Source of the DNA: CALBPI01 sp038524795
Lineage (GTDB): Bacteria; Pseudomonadota; Gammaproteobacteria; Steroidobacterales; Woeseiaceae
DNA: 64,000 nucleotides
Assembly (NCBI GenBank): GCA_038524795.1
Contig: JBCBIJ010000004.1
Coordinates: forward strand, 248,001-312,000
Direction of reading: 5' to 3'
In this document: positions 25,407 to 34,384 of the stretch, piece by piece
How the letters are laid out: each line of letters begins with the position of its first letter
How positions within the stretch are numbered: the first letter of the stretch is position 1
Notes under the pieces: generated by a model
Told to the model about the DNA's origin: nothing
Databases searched by the model: none
What the model saw: the letters and a program-made list of their open reading frames with translations, nothing else
Translations under genes and position numbers: made by a program

Positions 25407-26920
25407 TGATGAGGTGCGCTGCCCTGACGTCGGCCGCGTTAGTGCTTGCGGCCTGCGCGACGCCCGTCTCTGATCCGGTGCAACCGGCAAACAGCCCGGG
25501 TCCTGCACGCGTCACGCTTGAGCGAACCCTGGGTGCCATATGCGCCATCGATGGCCCGGTTGCAGGGCTCGAGTGCACCTACCCGGCACCGCGGTTGGTC
25601 GCGCGCAATTCGATGATCGAGGTCAACAGTAACGCCGACATCATCGCTGACCGACTCGATGCCACGCCATCGCTGGGTCCGCTGCACGGTGTGCCCGTTG
25701 CGCTCAAGGACAACATCGAGACTGCGGACGGCATGCGTACGACGGCCGGTTCGCTGGCGCTCATCAACTATCGCGCCGCGAAAGACGCACATCTCGTCAC
25801 GCGCTTGCGCGAGGCCGGTGTTGTAGTCGTCGGCAAGACCAATCTCAGTGAGTGGGCGAATTTTCGTTCCACGCGGTCGGTCAGTGGCTGGAGCAGTGCC
25901 GGTGGGCAGACACGCCACGCACTTGACCCCGCGCGTAATCCCTGTGGCTCCTCGAGCGGTTCGGCGGTTGCGGTAGCCACGGGCATTGTGCCCCTGGCCG
26001 TGGGTACGGAGACAGACGGTTCGATCATTTGCCCCGCGTCGATCAATGGCATCGTGGGTATCAAGCCCACGCTGGGGCTTGTCAGCCGCAGTGGCATCGT
26101 CCCGCTGTCGTTGTCGCAGGATACGGCCGGTCCCATGGCACGCGAGGTCAAAGCCGCAGCCTTGCTTCTGGCGGCCATGGCGGGGGCGGATCCCGAAGAT
26201 GCAGCCACGCAACGCATTCCCGAGGGACTTCTGCCACTGAAACCTGACTTTCGCGAGGACGCACTGAGCGGTAAGCGGATCGGCGTGCTGCGCACTTACG
26301 GCGGCGCCGGTAACGTGCCGGCCGTGGAAGCCGCGTTCACAGCTGGGTTGGCGCGGCTGGAGGCGGCGGGCGCAGTGCTCGTTGATCCCATCGAGATCGA
26401 TACGACGGGTATGGGCGCAGCCGAGTACGCCGTGTTGTTGCACGAGTTTCGCGATGACCTGAACGCCTATCTCGAAGCGCGCCTCACGATCCCCGATTCG
26501 CTGGCCGAGCTCATCGCCTACAACGAGGCCAATGCGGACACCGTCATGCCGCACTTCGGCCAGGAGCTATTCCAGGCCGCAGAGGCGACGGGTGGGCGTG
26601 CTGCGCCCGAGTATGCCGAGGCGTTGGCGCGCGCCAAGTCGATTTCACGCGGTGGTCTCGACGGTGCCTTCGACGCGCATGCATTGGACGCGATTGTTGC
26701 GCCGTCAAACGGACCGGCGTGGCCGACCGACTACGAGAACGGCGACGGCTTCAGCGTCGGCTCGTCATCGTTGGCCGCTGTGTCGGGTTACCCGTCCATC
26801 ACGGTCCCCGCTGACTCGGCTGATGGCCTGCCGCTGGGGCTATCGTTCATCGGTCGCGAGTGGCATGACAGCGAGATGATTGAACTGGCCTTCGCGTTCG
26901 AGAAAGCCAGCACCGATTGA
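25403..26920 (+). CDS. Lipoprotein amidase (amidase signature family)
   Basis: The ATG at 25403 overlaps the preceding stop and leads a lipoprotein signal with lipobox VLAACA. The 505-residue protein is an amidase-signature enzyme with the Ser-cisSer-Lys triad: Lys in PVALKDNIETADGM (near residue 98), the Gly/Ser-rich GSSSGSAVAVATGIVPLAVG (near 178) and Ser in TDGSIICPA (near 200). It would hydrolyse an amide to acid plus ammonia or amine in the periplasm. In this operon it may release the acid or amine of a heterocycle that the molybdenum enzyme then hydroxylates; that order is inference. It converges on the pullulanase gene with a 9-bp gap. Confidence 0.88.
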   Translation: MMMRCAALTSAALVLAACATPVSDPVQPANSPGPARVTLERTLGAICAIDGPVAGLECTYPAPRLVARNSMIEVNSNADIIADRLDATPSLGPLHGVPVALKDNIETADGMRTTAGSLALINYRAAKDAHLVTRLREAGVVVVGKTNLSEWANFRSTRSVSGWSSAGGQTRHALDPARNPCGSSSGSAVAVATGIVPLAVGTETDGSIICPASINGIVGIKPTLGLVSRSGIVPLSLSQDTAGPMAREVKAAALLLAAMAGADPEDAATQRIPEGLLPLKPDFREDALSGKRIGVLRTYGGAGNVPAVEAAFTAGLARLEAAGAVLVDPIEIDTTGMGAAEYAVLLHEFRDDLNAYLEARLTIPDSLAELIAYNEANADTVMPHFGQELFQAAEATGGRAAPEYAEALARAKSISRGGLDGAFDAHALDAIVAPSNGPAWPTDYENGDGFSVGSSSLAAVSGYPSITVPADSADGLPLGLSFIGREWHDSEMIELAFAFEKASTD

Positions 26921-26929
26921 CGTCTCCTA

Positions 26930-29900
26930 TCAGTGCGCCTCGGCTGGACTGACGAACACAGCGGCAGTCCGTCCGGGAATGCTGAACGTGGTGGTCTCTA
27001 CGTCATAGCTCGCGCCCCGTACCACGCCGTCGCGAGAACGTTGCTGAACCGGGTGCAGGGCATAAGCCCCGGACTGGCCTGCGTCCAGGGTGAACGACTG
27101 GGCTTCGGGGTTCGCGTTGAAGAGCGCCACGACCTCGATGTCGCCGTTGTCCGCGCGCAGGCTCATCACGACGAGTCCGGGCACCTGTTCGGGCCCAGTG
27201 TTGTGAAACTCAAGCCGGTCGAGCACTGCTTCCGCAGTGCGCAGCCGGAATGCCGGTGTTTGCGCTCGGATGCGCAGCATCTCGCGCATGTGCGCGTTGG
27301 CGCGTCGGATATGATTACGGCCGATATAGAGCCTTGGGTCGGCCAGCATGGGGCCGACCTCTGCCCAGTTGCTCGCGTTGTCTTCCTCTGGCGGCAAGCC
27401 GCGGCCAAAGCCGTTGTCCCGCTGTGAATAGTCGAGCCGGTTGAACCAGTCGCCCGAGTTGTAGCTATTGCGATCCATCGATTTGGAACGCATGAGCTCC
27501 TGTCCCGCATGCAGGAAGGGAACGCCTTGGCTCAGTAGCACGAGACTGGTGCCGAGGTTTTGGACCCGCAGCCGCTCGTCGGCTGTCGAATCGAGCGGTA
27601 ACTTGTACTGGTTGATGTCGAACAGCGTCTCGTTGTCATGTGCTGCGGCGTAGTTGATCGCTTCCTGCGGGTCGCTCGTGTAGCCGGCGCCGCCCTGGCC
27701 TGCATAGTCGACATCACGACTGGCGGTCAGGTTGCCGAACCGGTCCTCGAAAACGAAATCACCCAAGCTTCCTGCGAGGCTGATACGCATCCAATCCGTG
27801 AGTCGCAGCAATTCGTCACGGGTCCAGGTCGCGCCGACCGTCGTGCGGTTGGGGTCCGTGTACAGGCCGTTGATGAAACCCTGCCGCACCACGTGATCGA
27901 TGCCGGTGTCGAACGGTCCGCCGCCACGTACAGCATCCCGAATCCGGTCATTGAAACTGCCAACCCCGGTACCGGCGCCCATGTTGATCTGGGTCGCTTG
28001 CTCAAAGCGGGCGTCGTTGGCGACTTCGCCAAAGTTCCAGCCCTCGCCGTAGAGGTAGATGCGACTGCCGTCGACACCATCGTCCTCTACGTTCAGGCTT
28101 GCGAGCATGTCGCGCGCCCGCTCGATGTTGGCCTTGGTGTGGTGTCCCATGAGATCAAAGCGGAATCCATCGACTTTGTACGCCGTCGCCCAGGTCCGCA
28201 AGGAATCGAGCATGAGCCGTTCCATCATGTAATGCTCAGTTGCCGTGTTCGCACAGCAGCTCGACATCTCGATGTAGCCCGTATTGTTCAGTCGGTGGTA
28301 GTAGTCCGGGACAATCTTGTCGAGCACGGACTTCTCACCCTGCAGGCTGCCGCTCGTGTGGTTGTACACGACGTCCATGACGACACTCAGCCGGTTGCGG
28401 GCGAGCCCCGCGACCATGTCACGAAATTCGATGATGCGTGCCACGCCGTTGGCGTCCGTCGCGTAGCTGCCTTCGGGCGTCGTGTAGTGGAAGGGGTCGT
28501 AACACCAGTTGAAGCCGTCTGCATCGCGAATCGCGTAGATGGCCGCTTGTTGTGCGGAACTATCTGCCGCGAAACCCGATAGGTCGCCGGGCGTCGCGTG
28601 ATTCGCGCGGTCTTCCGGAACGGAAGCGCAATCGAAGGCTGGCAAGAGGTGAACATGGGTCAATCCTGCGCGGGACAGTCGCCGTAGTTGCCGGTTGCCG
28701 TCAGAGCCGCGGATGGCGAAGGCCTTGAATGTGCCGCGCAAAGACTCCGGTACGCGCGCGTCGTGCATGCTGAAGTCCCGCACATGGAGTTCGTAGATCG
28801 AGATGTCCTCGGGCGCGTCCACTGCCGGCTTGCGCAGGCGGTCCCAGCCCGCGGGTTTCAGGTCGACATCGTCGAGGTTGACGATCTGCGAACGCCGGCT
28901 GTCCATAGACAGGCTCAGGGAGTAGGGGTCGGTCACGAGATTGGTGACGACCGTGCCTGTTGCGCGCGTGTAAACCTCAACCTCGTAGAGGTAATAGGCA
29001 CGGTCCCATGATGCGTCACCGCGCACCGACCAGACGCCCGTCAATGCATCTTGTCCCATGGACCGTTGCAGCACGGGCTCGCGAGACAGGTCCGGCGAAT
29101 CGAACAGCAACACACGAACGCGGCGTGCGGTCGGTGCCCAAACGGCGAGCTGCGGTTGTCCGTTGACCCAGGTGGCACCCAGTGCCGTGTCGTTGGCGAA
29201 CAGATCATCGAGTACGCCCGCGGTTTGTATGCCGGTCGCATCGAGTGGCTGGCCGGCTTCGTCCGTGGCTGCAACGGCCAGTTGCGACTTGATGACTTGG
29301 CCCCTCAGCAGGCGATCGGGTAACGCCACCCGGTAGGTGGGCAGGCCGGCGAGGTGACGGAATTTCTCCGCGATTGCACCGTCGACGACACCGCTGCGCG
29401 TCAGCGCGATGGCGTCGCCGCCTTGCAGGCCCTCGGGTGTGATTGCCAGCGAGGCGTCCACGGCGTGATACAGCGATACCTGTGCGTTGGCCGGGACATC
29501 CCAGGCCAACGTGTCAGCCGTCAACCAGTAGGCGCGCGCTTCGCTGATGTCGCCGACGGGAAGTTCACCACCGATATCGAGCAGACGTGTGACCGGATCG
29601 AAACTGAAAACAACCAGCGCACCGTCCTCGGAAACGCTGAACGCGATGTTGGCACCGTTCTGCGCGCCGCCAGCCCCATAGTTCTCGTCCCAGCTTTCGT
29701 TGTAGGCGACCTTCACTTCGTAGTCGCCCGCCGGAATGTCGCGCGTCGCCAACGTGTAGATGCCGTCACCATCGGGGTCCTGCAGCCAGGAACGTAGGCA
29801 ATCGGGCTGCCAGTCTCCGGGGCATCCGAGTTCCGACTGGAAGCTGCCGGGTGCCACGGCGATCACACTGTTGATGTTGTCGGTTACCCAGTGTGTGGCG

Positions 29901-30550
29901 TGGTCGTAGAAAAACTTGACGCTGGTCGTGTCGGCGAGCGAGAGCGAAATGTTTGCGCCGTTCGGCTGCGCGTTTGCGCCGTAGTTCTCGTCCCAGCTGT
30001 TGTTGATGGGCGCTTTGTACTGCCAGTCGCCTGCAGGAACGTCGAAGCTGCCCTGCCACACGCTATCGTCCGCGTCGAAGCCCAGGTGGGTGGCAGCACA
30101 GTCGGGTTGCCAATCGCCAGTGCAGCTGAGCTCCGACTGCAGGTCGCCGGCAATCGTCACGGCACCTGGCTGTACCAATGGCGCGTTATCAGAAATCTGA
30201 TGCGTGACCGGGTCGTAGCTGAACGTCACGTCTTGTGCAGACGCCAACGCAATCCCGATATTGGCGCCGTTTTCGGCACCGTCGGCACCGTAGTTCTCAT
30301 CCCAGCTGTCGTTGAGTGCGACCTTGTACTCGAACTCCCCGGCCGGCAGGGCGAAGGTCGCTGACCATGTCGATCCGTCGAACTGGAGTTCGGACGCGGC
30401 ACAGTCCGGCTGCCAGTCGCTCGGGCAACCGACCTCGGACTGTAAACTGCCTACCAAGGCTACCGTCATTGCGGGCGGATTATGGTCCGCCCAGGTCACT
30501 TGCGAAACGACGAGTAGCAAGACTGCGATCGCGAATCTGCTCGTAGGCAT
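26930..30550 (-). CDS. pulA: Secreted pullulanase-type alpha-1,6-glucosidase with three N-terminal X25-like repeats
   Basis: The 1206-residue protein has a signal peptide (residues 1-21, ending VTWA). Three repeats of about 100 residues follow (about 28-120, 125-220, 228-325), each with a W-P-D-C-type start and an N-x-SWDENYG signature (NDSWDENYG, NNSWDENYG, NESWDENYG), the X25 module of bacterial pullulanases. A linking domain, a CBM48-like domain (LGATWVNGQPQLAVWAP) and a GH13 catalytic domain come next, with VVMDVVYNHT, DGFRFDLMG, IYLYGEGWNFGE and AAHDNETLFD covering conserved regions I to IV; the nucleophile Asp and acid Glu are present. It debranches starch, pullulan or glycogen outside the inner membrane. 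Tandem palindromes lie upstream. Confidence 0.92.
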   Translation of the reverse strand: MPTSRFAIAVLLLVVSQVTWADHNPPAMTVALVGSLQSEVGCPSDWQPDCAASELQFDGSTWSATFALPAGEFEYKVALNDSWDENYGADGAENGANIGIALASAQDVTFSYDPVTHQISDNAPLVQPGAVTIAGDLQSELSCTGDWQPDCAATHLGFDADDSVWQGSFDVPAGDWQYKAPINNSWDENYGANAQPNGANISLSLADTTSVKFFYDHATHWVTDNINSVIAVAPGSFQSELGCPGDWQPDCLRSWLQDPDGDGIYTLATRDIPAGDYEVKVAYNESWDENYGAGGAQNGANIAFSVSEDGALVVFSFDPVTRLLDIGGELPVGDISEARAYWLTADTLAWDVPANAQVSLYHAVDASLAITPEGLQGGDAIALTRSGVVDGAIAEKFRHLAGLPTYRVALPDRLLRGQVIKSQLAVAATDEAGQPLDATGIQTAGVLDDLFANDTALGATWVNGQPQLAVWAPTARRVRVLLFDSPDLSREPVLQRSMGQDALTGVWSVRGDASWDRAYYLYEVEVYTRATGTVVTNLVTDPYSLSLSMDSRRSQIVNLDDVDLKPAGWDRLRKPAVDAPEDISIYELHVRDFSMHDARVPESLRGTFKAFAIRGSDGNRQLRRLSRAGLTHVHLLPAFDCASVPEDRANHATPGDLSGFAADSSAQQAAIYAIRDADGFNWCYDPFHYTTPEGSYATDANGVARIIEFRDMVAGLARNRLSVVMDVVYNHTSGSLQGEKSVLDKIVPDYYHRLNNTGYIEMSSCCANTATEHYMMERLMLDSLRTWATAYKVDGFRFDLMGHHTKANIERARDMLASLNVEDDGVDGSRIYLYGEGWNFGEVANDARFEQATQINMGAGTGVGSFNDRIRDAVRGGGPFDTGIDHVVRQGFINGLYTDPNRTTVGATWTRDELLRLTDWMRISLAGSLGDFVFEDRFGNLTASRDVDYAGQGGAGYTSDPQEAINYAAAHDNETLFDINQYKLPLDSTADERLRVQNLGTSLVLLSQGVPFLHAGQELMRSKSMDRNSYNSGDWFNRLDYSQRDNGFGRGLPPEEDNASNWAEVGPMLADPRLYIGRNHIRRANAHMREMLRIRAQTPAFRLRTAEAVLDRLEFHNTGPEQVPGLVVMSLRADNGDIEVVALFNANPEAQSFTLDAGQSGAYALHPVQQRSRDGVVRGASYDVETTTFSIPGRTAAVFVSPAEAH

Positions 30551-30621
30551 ATCAAGGCCCCCACCTGACGTGCATGTATTGTCACCAAAGACCCTAGCGT
30601 TGCGCCGAATTTGGCGTCAAT

Positions 30622-30659
30622 GGACCGAATACGTATTCAGAGGACCGAATACGTATTCA
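30622..30659. promoter_or_regulatory. Tandem palindromic operators between pullulanase and DUF885 genes
   Basis: An 18-bp unit, GGACCGAATACGTATTCA, is repeated exactly at 30622-30639 and 30642-30659, 20 bp apart or two helical turns. Each contains the perfect 12-bp palindrome GAATACGTATTC (30627-30638 and 30647-30658). The CG-centred dyad resembles LacI-family operators. Lying in the gap upstream of pullulanase, it is a plausible carbohydrate-responsive control site; it could also serve the rightward gene. Confidence 0.75.
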
Positions 30660-30710
30660 TTGCAACTGGCGTATCCTGCTGTTCATAGGGCAGGGCCAAG
30701 GGGCACGGTA

Positions 30711-32543
30711 ATGGGACGTCGCGCAGCGGTTTTGGCACTCATCGTTCTCGTGACCGCATGCGGTGGTGGCGGCGGTGGCGGCAGCAGCACACCACCACCT
30801 ACAGGTGGCGGTGGTGGCGGTACGCCCCCGCCCTCGATCGCAGTCGATACACTCCGGGATAGCCTCGAGGGTTTGTCGTTAAGCGCGTTCTACGACGTGT
30901 CGTACAAGGCGCTACTGGCGCGCGATCCGGAGCAGGTCGTGTCACTCGGTCTCGATGACGAAATCGATGTGTCAGGTCAGCTCACGAATCTCTCTCGCGA
31001 CTACGCGCTGGAGACGATTGCGATGCACGGCGTTGTGCGCGATGCGCTCAACGACTACGACCGGGCCGCACTGTCACCCGCAGACCAGATCACCTGGGAC
31101 GTCTACGCCTGGTATCTCGACAGCGTGATCGACGATGCGCCGTTTGTGGACTACCACTTCCTCGCGACGTACTCATTGATCAGCGAACAGAGCCAGACAG
31201 AGCGGTTCTTCACCGATATCCAGCCATTTGATGATCAAGCCGATGCCGAGGCGTATCTCGCGCGACTGCGTCGTGTCGACGACAAGTTCTTGCAGCTCAC
31301 GCAGCGGCTGGCGGCGTCGCGCGATGCGGGTATCGTTGAGCCGGCACTGACGATGAACGTTGCGATCCAGCGGCTCGATCAAATCCTCGCGCTGCCGCTA
31401 CTCGGCAATCCCTATCTGACGACGTTCAACGACAAGATTGCGCCGCTTTCCGATCTGACGAGCTTGCAGAAGAGCGAACTGAGAGACCAGGCGATGAATG
31501 CTGTTTCAGGTAGCGTCATTCCCGCCTACCAGAATCTCCGCAACACTCTGGCGACGCTGTTGAGCTCGGCTCCGAGTGAGATTGGCGTGGGGCAGTACCC
31601 GCAAGGCGACGCGTTTTATGCAGAGCGCCTGGCCTATTTCACGTCGAGCTCGCTGACACCAGCCGAGGTGCACCAACTCGGACTCGATGCGCTCATTGGC
31701 ATCAGCAGCGATCTGGCAGATCGCTTCGCGACGCTGGGATTCCCGGCGGCGGAACCGCTCGCAACGTCAATCGGACGTGTGTCGACCGAAGGTGGGGTTG
31801 TGGCCGCCGCCAACGCAGTGGCTGTGTACGAAGCGCTCATCGACGCGGCAAACGACGACATGATGGGGGCGTTCAACGTGTTCCCCCTGGCCGACGTTGT
31901 GGTCATCGGCGGGCCCACGGGCGGGTTTTACATCCGCCCGTCACTCGATGGATCGAGGCCCGGTGCGTTCTACGCGAGTACGGTTACCGGTGTTCCGATG
32001 TTCACGATGCCCACACTGACCTACCACGAGGCGTTGCCCGGGCATCATTACCAGATCGCGCTGGCCATGGAGCAGGACGTTCCGCTGTTCCGCAAGGTCG
32101 TGGGCGCGACGTCCTACATCGAGGGCTGGGGTCTTTATGCGGAGCGCGTGGCTTCCGACCTTGGCTGGTATAGCGGTGACCTCTATGGCGACGTCGGGCG
32201 CCTGCATTTCGAGGCACTACGCGCAGCTCGACTCGTCATCGATACGGGCATCCACGCCTTTGGATGGACCTTCGATGAAGCAACCAGCTTCGGCGTTGAG
32301 AATGTGGGTTCCACGTTTGGTGGTGCACAGGGTGCGGCAGCGCGTTACAGCGTTTGGCCCGGACAAGCCACAGCGTACTACGTCGGACTGCTGAAAATCC
32401 TTGAGCTGCGCGAGCGCGCGCAGACGGAGCTGGAAGGCAACTTCGATTTGGCTGCATTTCATGACGTTGTGGTGGGCAGCGGCGCGGTACCGCTCGATGT
32501 GCTTGAGGCCGTCGTTGACGGCTGGATCGCGTCGCAGCTCTAG
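30711..32543 (+). CDS. DUF885-family lipoprotein, putative metallopeptidase
   Basis: The start at 30711 yields a lipoprotein signal MGRRAAVLALIVLVTACGG with lipobox VTACG; the longer open frame upstream runs through the operator region and the pullulanase start. After the lipid-bearing cysteine there is a Gly/Pro/Ser low-complexity tether (residues about 19-44, with runs of seven and six Gly). The 610-residue mature protein carries the DUF885 hallmark YHEALPGHHYQIAL (near residue 442) and EGWGLYAERVASDLG. The His/Glu set likely binds zinc. Peptide hydrolysis is inferred from the fold family. It is related to, but larger than, the DUF885-like protein at 3641. Confidence 0.85.
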   Translation: MGRRAAVLALIVLVTACGGGGGGGSSTPPPTGGGGGGTPPPSIAVDTLRDSLEGLSLSAFYDVSYKALLARDPEQVVSLGLDDEIDVSGQLTNLSRDYALETIAMHGVVRDALNDYDRAALSPADQITWDVYAWYLDSVIDDAPFVDYHFLATYSLISEQSQTERFFTDIQPFDDQADAEAYLARLRRVDDKFLQLTQRLAASRDAGIVEPALTMNVAIQRLDQILALPLLGNPYLTTFNDKIAPLSDLTSLQKSELRDQAMNAVSGSVIPAYQNLRNTLATLLSSAPSEIGVGQYPQGDAFYAERLAYFTSSSLTPAEVHQLGLDALIGISSDLADRFATLGFPAAEPLATSIGRVSTEGGVVAAANAVAVYEALIDAANDDMMGAFNVFPLADVVVIGGPTGGFYIRPSLDGSRPGAFYASTVTGVPMFTMPTLTYHEALPGHHYQIALAMEQDVPLFRKVVGATSYIEGWGLYAERVASDLGWYSGDLYGDVGRLHFEALRAARLVIDTGIHAFGWTFDEATSFGVENVGSTFGGAQGAAARYSVWPGQATAYYVGLLKILELRERAQTELEGNFDLAAFHDVVVGSGAVPLDVLEAVVDGWIASQL

Positions 32544-32552
32544 GGCGAAGCA

Positions 32553-33212
32553 CTACCAGGGCAGCGTATAGCCCTCGGCGTGCCAGAAGCTGCCCGTGGT
32601 AGCGAGATCGAGGGCATCCATTCTTTCTATCAGCCCGCGCGCGGCATCTGCGGCGTCTATACCGCGGCCGCCCGTCATGCGCGTGGCGACGAGCCCGGGG
32701 TGCAGAAGTGCGATGGCGATGCCTCGCCCCCTTAAGTCGTGTGAGAGATTCTTGCCCACCATGTTGACGGCGGCTTTCGAGACCCGGTAGCCGTAGTTGT
32801 TGCCCGAACCGTTGTCGTCAATGGAACCGACTCGGCTTGAGACGATGCCAATGCGGGCGCCCTCCGGCAACACCGGCTCCAAAGCGCGGACGATGCGCAA
32901 CGGTCCCAAGGTGTTGACCTCAAACTGACGTCGCATCGCATCGAGTGAGATGCTCTCGAAATGGTCGCTTTCGAGAATGCCTGCATTGTGGATCACGAGG
33001 TCGGGCGGCGTGTCCGCAATGACATCGGCGAGGTGTTTCGCCGCGATGTCGTCGGTGACGTCGACGTCGTCAATGATGCGCGCGCCGAGCTGCGCCAGGG
33101 TCGGGTCGGGTTTTCGCACGGTGCCGATCACTTGGTCACCGCGTTCCAAAAGCTGGCGCAAAAGTTCGCGGCCGATGCCGCGGCTGGCGCCGATGACCAG
33201 TGCGGTACTCAC
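32553..33212 (-). CDS. Short-chain dehydrogenase/reductase (C-factor-like)
   Basis: A 219-residue classical SDR: cofactor motif VIGASRGIGRELL (TGxxxGxG class, residues 6-18), VIHNAGILES (NNAG-type motif, near 73), a catalytic Ser in IGIVSSRVGS, and YGYRVSKAAVNMV with the YxxxK pair (near 144). The small size and lack of extra domains resemble the C-factor/CsgA-like SDRs. The substrate is not predictable. It overlaps the start-end junction with the serine hydrolase (ATGA at 33209-33212), so the two are translationally coupled. Confidence 0.85.
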   Translation of the reverse strand: MSTALVIGASRGIGRELLRQLLERGDQVIGTVRKPDPTLAQLGARIIDDVDVTDDIAAKHLADVIADTPPDLVIHNAGILESDHFESISLDAMRRQFEVNTLGPLRIVRALEPVLPEGARIGIVSSRVGSIDDNGSGNNYGYRVSKAAVNMVGKNLSHDLRGRGIAIALLHPGLVATRMTGGRGIDAADAARGLIERMDALDLATTGSFWHAEGYTLPW

Positions 33213-34354
33213 GTCGCGTTGGGTGCTGCCTCTGGCAGCAGCGCAAGGGCACCTGCAACATAGTCTTCGAGTTTTTTCCAGCCGCCTTCACTGGAGCGCC
33301 CCAGTCGCACAACGACAAGCTCGTGTTCCGGGACCACGATGATGAACTGCCCAAGGTGCCCCGAGAAATAATAGAAGGCCGGATCTGCCTTGTAGTTCAT
33401 CCAGGTCGAGTATCCGTAGTAGTCCGTGGCGCGCGGCGTGCGCATGCGCTCAACGAAGCCGGCGTCGATGAGCTGCTTGCCCTCCCAGTCGCCGTCTTGC
33501 AGGAGCAATTGGCCGAGCTTTGCGTAGTTGCGGGCATTTGTGTTGATGCAGCAGTAGGCGAGCTCCATGCCCTCATCGTCGGTGTGCCACACGGCATCAT
33601 CGTTCATGCCCAACGGCTGCCACAGCGTTTCGGACAGGTAGTCGGACAGCGTGGTGCCGGGGCGGACGCGCTCAAGGGCACGCGACAGCGACACCGCGAG
33701 TAGCTGCGTCGACGCGCTCGAGTAGTAGAAATGGGTTTCGGGCTCGTGCGAGAAACTGCCCTCAAGTACGAAGGACGCCACGTCGTCGCCGTAGAGCAAT
33801 TCGACGGTTGGACTGAACGGGCTGTAGTAGTGCTCGTCCCAGTCATACCCCGAGGTCATCGTCGACAACGAACCCAGCGTAGCCTTCTGGCCCAGCGGGT
33901 CGTCGGAGAACTCGGGCAGCAGCGCGGTTAGCGGTTGTTCCAGGTCGTCGATGATGCCGTCTTCGAGCGCGCGTCCGACAAGCATTGTCAGCACGGTCTT
34001 GGCCATCGAAAACGAGTTGGTGCGGCTGTCGGCCGTGTAGCCCTGGAAGTACTGCTCGGCGATGAGCTCGCCTTTATGCACCGCAAGGAATGCAACCGCA
34101 TCGCCGTCGACCAGCGATGCCGCGAAGGCCTCGGGCAGCGTGTCGCGATAGTCGGGGTGCAGCGGCCAAGGCGTCGCGACGCCCGCGTCGATGCTGCGGG
34201 TATCGAAAACCTCGTGGTCGTCGATATTCGCCGTCGCATGGCCGGCCAGGTACGTGCGCGCGAGCGCTGTGAAGATGTAGCCGTGCCCGGAAAGCAGCAG
34301 GGCGAGGCTGGCGATGACGGGCAGTGCGCCAAGCCCGAGGATGAATTTTTTCAT
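33209..34354 (-). CDS. Membrane-anchored serine hydrolase (beta-lactamase/DD-peptidase-like)
   Basis: The 381-residue protein begins with an uncleaved or weakly cleavable hydrophobic helix (ILGLGALPVIASLALLLSG). The catalytic domain has the SxxK motif FSMAKTV (near residue 117), a second motif YSSAS (YxN-type tyrosine, here YSS, near 205), and a C-terminal H-x-G-like FSGHLGQFIIVVP. This places it in the class C beta-lactamase-like serine hydrolase family, which includes esterases, D-aminopeptidases and penicillin-binding proteins. It would work at the periplasmic face; esterase or amidase action is more likely than beta-lactam resistance. It is coupled to the SDR gene by a 4-bp overlap. Confidence 0.83.
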   Translation of the reverse strand: MKKFILGLGALPVIASLALLLSGHGYIFTALARTYLAGHATANIDDHEVFDTRSIDAGVATPWPLHPDYRDTLPEAFAASLVDGDAVAFLAVHKGELIAEQYFQGYTADSRTNSFSMAKTVLTMLVGRALEDGIIDDLEQPLTALLPEFSDDPLGQKATLGSLSTMTSGYDWDEHYYSPFSPTVELLYGDDVASFVLEGSFSHEPETHFYYSSASTQLLAVSLSRALERVRPGTTLSDYLSETLWQPLGMNDDAVWHTDDEGMELAYCCINTNARNYAKLGQLLLQDGDWEGKQLIDAGFVERMRTPRATDYYGYSTWMNYKADPAFYYFSGHLGQFIIVVPEHELVVVRLGRSSEGGWKKLEDYVAGALALLPEAAPNAT

Positions 34355-34384
34355 CCCGCGAGCTTAGCAGACACTGCCTTTCGC

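Noticed and set aside
25439..26554. 371-codon antisense frame over the amidase gene
   Set aside because: Same explanation: composition is Arg-rich and featureless, while the opposite strand has the full amidase signature.
27638..28582. 314-codon plus-strand frame inside the pullulanase gene
   Set aside because: It lies over the GH13 catalytic domain on the other strand; no start signal or family pattern is seen.
30312..30710. Upstream extension of the DUF885 lipoprotein frame
   Set aside because: It runs through the pullulanase start and the tandem operators; the lipoprotein signal begins at 30711.
33209..34354. Beta-lactam resistance gene
   Set aside because: The SxxK-bearing serine hydrolase family is broad; the N-terminal membrane anchor, YSS in place of YxN and the SDR partner favour an esterase-type role.
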